The notes under the pieces are model-generated. The model ran no database searches. It saw only the letters and a list, made by a program, of their open reading frames with translations, and had not been told where the DNA came from. DNA of 21,869 bases, taken from positions 1 through 21,869 of the forward strand of contig JBNGIO010004610.1 of assembly GCA_049999805.1 (NCBI GenBank), given 5' to 3'. Shown piece by piece: positions 18,125 to 21,869 of the stretch (its first letter is position 1; every line of letters begins with the position of its first letter). A program made the position numbers and the translations under genes. The stretch is from Folioceros fuciformis. Taxonomy: Eukaryota > Anthocerotophyta > Anthocerotopsida > Anthocerotales.

Positions 18125-18448
18125 ATGGAGAAGAGGGCGACTTTGTCAACTCCCCAGAGTCATCCCGCACGTTTTCCGACGCCCAGACGTGAATGCCGAC
18201 ATCGACATCCTGCCATTGCATATGTTCTTCGCTGCATGACCGAGAGAGTCTTGCATACGAAGAAATCCTCTCCAAGACGCACCAATGAAGATAAAATTGC
18301 GTCTCTTCACAGAGAGCTCTACACTCTACAAATGTGTGTGAGGGAGCAGGATGCATTCATCTCAAGGATATTTGAGAACGTTGAGGTTCTTCACTTGTCT
18401 TGTGTAGAACATTTTCAAACGGATATCAAATCTGTTAGTCCTCCTTGA
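18125..18448 (+). CDS. Intact 107-codon ORF upstream of gag (element 3), unknown function
   Basis: From the ATG at 18125 to a TGA at 18446-18448 the frame is intact although the rest of the element is broken. The N-terminal half is basic (RFPTPRRECRHRHPA, KKSSPRRTNEDK). The C-terminal half, LHRELYTLQMCVREQDAFIS then RIFENVEVLHLSCVEHF, is regularly spaced in hydrophobics and likely forms a coiled coil. No known domain is recognised. The gag frame is open upstream of its ATG back to 18408, so the two frames overlap by about 40 bases, and an old fusion to gag through a frameshift is possible. Element 1 has a broken counterpart at 1484-2154. Candidate roles such as RNA binding or particle assembly are inference only. 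Confidence 0.5.
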   Translation: MEKRATLSTPQSHPARFPTPRRECRHRHPAIAYVLRCMTERVLHTKKSSPRRTNEDKIASLHRELYTLQMCVREQDAFISRIFENVEVLHLSCVEHFQTDIKSVSPP

Positions 18449-18491
18449 GCTAGAACACGTATGTCTAGCACCATGTTGTAGTTTCTCGTTT

Positions 18492-19700
18492 ATGATAGAT
18501 AGTTCAGACTTTGAGGATGAAATTGTCGTGGACATTTCATCTCTCTTTGCTGAACCTCCTAACCTCTCTGTCTCGGATTTCTCCCCGAGCAATCTCTTAG
18601 AAGGACAATGTCCACAACCATCAGTCCCTAATAGGACTCTTAATCCTTTAGTCATGTTTGGAGCCTCATCTTCTGTCCTTGTTGTTCCTGCCTTGAAGAT
18701 TGAATTCAGGGACAAGGACAGGTTTAATGGCACAGACTATAACATTTGGGCTATGAGACTCACCCAAATTTTTGAGGAGAATGAGCTGTTGTCCATTGTG
18801 GATGGCAAAGAACCTAAGGTGATGATGACACCTGCTAGAACGGCTGACGAAATCCTAGCCTAGGAGCGTAAGGATAGACGAGCACGTTCCATACTCATTG
18901 CTGCCTTAGACAGAAACGTTATGCCACACACAATAGATGCGAAGACATATGCAAATGTGTGGAAAGTTTTTAAGTCAATTTACCAAGATAAGAGCTCAGC
19001 GTCTCTGGTGCATGTGCACAGAGATTTTTTCAATTTGAGAATGAGGGACAATGAGCCTGTTGAGGCTTACATCAACAAATTTAGGACTCTTCATGCTAAT
19101 CTTGCGTATTGTGGCACAGTGCTCACGGAAGTACAAGCAGCGATAAGCGTCCTGGCTTCACTTCCTGAGAGCTATTAGCATTTTGTTGGCAGTCAAAATG
19201 CCACAATACACGCAGCTGTTCAGGCGGCAACATCAGGTCAACCACCAAAAGTGACTCTCGAGGAAGTCATCGATGCCCTCATATCTGAAGAACGCACAAG
19301 GAGCTTCCACAAGAATAAGAGTTCCACTACCAACAACACAAGAGTCCTCTTCACGTCAAGAAGACGAGGTGGTTTTCGTGGGCGTGGCAGAGGACAAGGT
19401 TCCTACACAAACTCACAGCGTGATGTGACCACAAAGAAGACCATTGTTTGCAACTGGTGCAAGATACCGGGACACTATGAATGTGACTGCTGCAAAAAGA
19501 AGGGAGGTGAACCCAGACGAGAACATCCTCCAGAGAGCAACATCACTACCAGCAAGACTAAGCAGCCCACCATCCTGGCAGTTTGTTTGTCATCCACACA
19601 AGTACAATCAAACACATGGTTTCTCGACTCTGGAGCTACAAGTCACATTTGCTTTCATAGGCGTGCTTTTTCTTCCTTCATTCCTTCTGCTGATGCAAAG
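18492..19700 (+). pseudogene. copia gag and start of protease (element 3), broken
   Basis: From the ATG at 18492 the acidic start (SSDFEDEIVVDISS) is followed by EFRDKDRFNGTDYNIWAMRL, the copia gag opening motif; an alternative ATG is at 18654. A TAG at 18861-18863 lies where related gags have Trp. The core continues with YANVWKVFKSIYQDKSSASL and FRTLHANLAYCG to a TAG at 19176-19178, where element 1 has Gln (SLQHFV against SY*HFV). VTLEEVIDALISEERTR ends the domain. An Arg/Gly-rich stretch (RRRGGFRGRGRGQG) and a CCHC zinc knuckle (19449-19490) follow. The protease motif WFLDSGATSHIC begins about 19617, with the catalytic Asp intact at 19626-19628. The frame is lost near 19705. Confidence 0.9.
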
Positions 19701-20246
19701 CTGTTTGTCTTACAATAGTGGACTTTCTATCAAAGGCTCAGGCTCAGTTATCATTTACCTACCTGATTCTACTAGACTTACACTCACAAATGTTCTTCAT
19801 GTTCCTTCAATGACCAAAAACTTGATGTATGTTCTAAAGTTGTCACAGGAACATTATTGCCGAGTGTGTTTTGATCAACAAGGGTGTTATGTCTCAAGTA
19901 CTAGGTCTGGACATGATCTTTTCTCAGGCTCACCTTTTCATGACTTGTATCTCTTGAATGTCAAAACTAATCTCAGTACCATTCAGTCAGTTCACTCTAC
20001 AAAAGTCCCCTCCACACAATTGTGGCACTGTCGTCTAGGACATGTCAACTTCTAACGTCTTAGTTCCCTTGTCAAAGGAGAAAGTTATAGAGAGCCTTTG
20101 GATTTCTCTTTTGATAAGAATACTTTTTGTGAAGCCTGTCAGTTGAGTAAGGCTCATTCGCTGCCTTTCAAGGAGTTAGCCCTTAGCAGAGCCGATGGTT
20201 TACTTCACACTGTACATAGCGACATATGTGGCCCCATGTCCACATC
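19701..20246 (+). pseudogene. copia protease end and integrase zinc domain (element 3), broken
   Basis: A second frame carries SGLSIKGSGSVIIYLPDS and LTNVLHVPSMTKNL, the C-terminal part of the copia protease. Then comes QLWHCRLGHVNF with the His pair of the integrase zinc domain and a TAA at 20053-20055. The same frame continues to the Cys pair CEACQ and to LLHTVHSDICGPM, which holds the first catalytic Asp of integrase (20221-20223). A frameshift near 20245 moves the rest of integrase to the next frame. The LTNVLHVP block aligns with VEGVLHVP in element 1, which confirms the assignment. Confidence 0.85.
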
Positions 20247-21308
20247 TCCTTTGGAGGAGCAGACTATTTCTTGACGTTCATTGATGAATGGAGCAGATAC
20301 TATGTGGCTTACTTACTTCGACATCAGAGCAAGACTTTCGACTACTTCAAGTCTTATGTTCAGTATGGTCAACGGCAGACTACAAGTAAGATTCGAATTT
20401 TGCGAACGGACAATGGTGGTGAGTACACCAGCCATGCCTTCACTTCATTCTGTACACAGGAAGGAATTCTTCACCAGTTGACAGTTCCTTACACTCCATA
20501 AAAGAATGCCTTCTCAGAACGCAAAAACAGAATTTTGCAGGAAGCTACTTTGGCTTCACTGTCCTTTGCTGGATTAACCCGTGGATATTGGGCCGAAGCT
20601 TTGATGGCCGTCAACTGTGTGCAGGATCGCTTGCCAACAAAGGAGCTTGGCCCCATAACTCTGTATGAGAGATGGACGGGCAAGAAGCCCCAAGTACGTC
20701 ATCTACGAATTTTTGGTGCTCCTACCTATGCCCTTGTACCTCCAGCATTGTGTTCTAAATCAGATCCTAAGGCTTCAAGACATGTTTTTGTTGGCTACTC
20801 AGAAGAAGTGAAGGGTTACAAGTTGTTCAACCCTATCACTTGTCAGCTCACCATCTCCAGGAGTATGGTTTTTCATGAGGCAGCCCTTCTTCGCCGTCAT
20901 ATTGCAGCTTTGCTTCTGGATGCTACTCCTTTCCCTTCTTCTACCCACGACATCGAAGATTCAGCACTCATGGATACTGATGAGATGAGTATCTTCGACG
21001 ACAAGGATGCTTCTCCTTCTCAGGGGCCAACTGGAGCAGTTCCAACTTCTGATCATCCAGATGGCAAGAATGATAAGGTTTCAGATGCAGTGTGTCCTTC
21101 AACGCCTTTGCTATCAACAACAGAGCCTTGTGACGTCAGTGATTCTCCGACTCTGTCTAACATAGAAGTTTCTTTAGTTGAGTCCATACCCACGTCTGTT
21201 GCCGAAAATGACCCTGTTGAGACAACTTCACCACTCCGTCGGTCTACCCGAATTCGACGTCCCATGCATGAGTGGAAGGAGCCTCCCTTTTCTGCACACA
21301 CAGTGTGA
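20226..21308 (+). pseudogene. copia integrase core and C-terminus (element 3), broken and truncated
   Basis: This frame overlaps the previous one and shows GGADYFLTFIDEWSRYYVAY, the second catalytic Asp in RTDNGGEY (20409-20411) and LTVPYTP. A TAA at 20499-20501 follows where element 1 has Gln. SERKN then gives the catalytic Glu (20517-20519). YWAEAL, LRIFGAPTYALVPP, HVFVGYSEEVKGYKLFNP and a Ser/Asp-rich linker follow, then SPLRRSTRIRRPMHEWKEPP and a TGA at 21306-21308. All three DDE residues are present, unlike element 1. Reverse transcriptase should come next but does not appear, so the element is broken here by deletion or by another insertion. Confidence 0.92.
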
Positions 21309-21869
21309 ACCTCCAAAGTTTGGGATAGTGGTTTGTTTTGGTTGAAAAAGGGTTAATAGTGGTATGGTTTGGTTTTCTTTTTCTACTTATTTTCCCTAAT
21401 TTTCCTTTATTTTATGGTTATTTTCTTATTTTTCTTTGTGCAAATTAGGTTAATTGACCGGGAAATAGTTGGTTTGGTTATAAGAGTGGGTATAGGTTTG
21501 GTCCCAGACTTGGGAAAGTTTAGGTCTGGTACCGGACCATAGGGTCGAGAAAGTTTGAGTCTAGGTTTGGTGATTTGGTTTATTATTAATTAAAGATATA
21601 TAGTATCAAATGATTAAATAATATAGAATAAATAAAAATAATAAAATAATGGTTTGAACCTAGGAATGGGAATCTGGGGTATGTCAGAGGGTCAGAGTCT
21701 ATGTCGGGTTTGGCTGGACTAAACGGCCATGGAGGCCGTGCCCTAGCTAGGGTAGGGGCTGCGGCCGCTCCCATCCCTTTCTTCCTCTCTTCCTCCCTCC
21801 CTTCCTCCATTTTCCTCTTCTCCCCCTTCCCTCTCCATCTCTTTGTCCCGCTTCTTCTTTTGGATCCAC
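21309..21869. other. Non-coding tail: AT-rich block and palindrome cluster
   Basis: No coding signal. 21340-21660 is T-rich then AT-rich with repeated GGTTTGG and AAAGTTT motifs. 21524-21539 (GGTCTGGTACCGGACC) is a near-perfect palindrome. Near 21724-21770 lie CGGCC-ATGGA-GGCCG, CCCTAGCTAGGG and GCGGCCGC. The end is a pyrimidine-rich tract. The last 17 bases repeat those at 15971-15987. Confidence 0.5.

Larger units (their letters stand above)
17766..21308 (+). mobile_element. Truncated Ty1/copia element (element 3)
   Basis: Order: partial 5' LTR, primer site, ORF upstream of gag, gag with zinc knuckle, protease and integrase. It ends at the RRSTRIRRP-type linker that precedes reverse transcriptase. 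No reverse transcriptase, RNase H or 3' LTR lies within the remaining 560 bases. The left end is masked by a gap. Catalytic residues of protease and integrase are intact, but each domain is crossed by stops or frameshifts. It is related to but distinct from element 1: same domain layout, acidic gag N-terminus and primer type, moderate protein similarity. Confidence 0.9.

Noticed and set aside
18362-18733. Minus-strand 123-codon frame across the start of gag in element 3
   Set aside because: It opposes the pre-gag ORF and the conserved gag opening motif and has no motif of its own.
2678-21308. Alternative genetic code with TAA/TAG read as Gln
   Set aside because: The CHX gene has more than 20 Gln codons, all CAA or CAG, and no in-frame TAR, so the nuclear code appears standard. 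Some retroelement TAG codons replace Trp, not Gln.
1-21869. tRNA, rRNA or other structured RNA genes
   Set aside because: No cloverleaf, B-box or rRNA-like conserved stretch was recognised on either strand; a tRNA scan was not possible here.

Overview
The window looks like nuclear DNA of a land plant. The evidence is a spliced CHX-type cation/H+ antiporter gene with short GT-AG introns, plant-type LTR retrotransposons (Ty1/copia with initiator-Met-tRNA-like primer sites, plus a chromodomain Ty3/gypsy tail), a short (CCCTAAA)3 telomere-type tract and telo-box motifs. I cannot name the lineage from sequence alone; a repeat-rich non-angiosperm such as a fern, lycophyte or moss is possible but is a guess. 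Two runs of exactly 100 N (3524-3623 and 17666-17765) are scaffold gaps of unknown true length, both next to or inside retroelements.

Layout. 1-388 is the 3' end of a broken Ty3/gypsy chromovirus polyprotein. 451-1166 is a broken copia gag. That copia remnant was later hit by a second copia element with complete boundaries at 1254-8136: two 183-bp LTRs (177/183 identical), a 5-bp CTTCT target duplication, primer site, polypurine tract, and gag, protease, integrase, reverse transcriptase and RNase H. Every coding domain carries stops or frameshifts. Its internal region also holds a basic ORF remnant upstream of gag and an antisense ORF between RNase H and the 3' LTR. 8142-10112 has no gene I can support.

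The one convincing host gene is on the minus strand at 10113-12934: three exons (65, 336 and 473 codons) encoding an intact 874-residue CHX antiporter with a Ser/Pro-rich insert in its cytosolic tail. A divergently oriented plus-strand exon or pseudogene with a CxxC...HxxC zinc-finger-like motif follows at 13346-13900 in AT-rich DNA.

14156-17665 is repeat-rich and gene-poor: a 257-bp tandem duplication, an array of short self-complementary GTAGG...CCTAC units, and decayed open stretches of unknown origin on the minus strand. 17766-21308 is a second copia-type element with part of the 5' LTR, an intact 107-codon ORF upstream of gag, gag, protease and integrase. It stops just before reverse transcriptase should begin. 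21309-21869 is non-coding, with an AT-rich block followed by a cluster of GC-rich palindromes.

Themes worth following: both recognisable copia elements carry an extra basic, helix-prone ORF between primer site and gag; in-frame stops in the retroelements are almost all TAG or TAA and never TGA in stretches where I trust the frame; and element 1 combines nearly identical LTRs with a heavily broken coding region, which suggests mobilisation in trans or LTR conversion.
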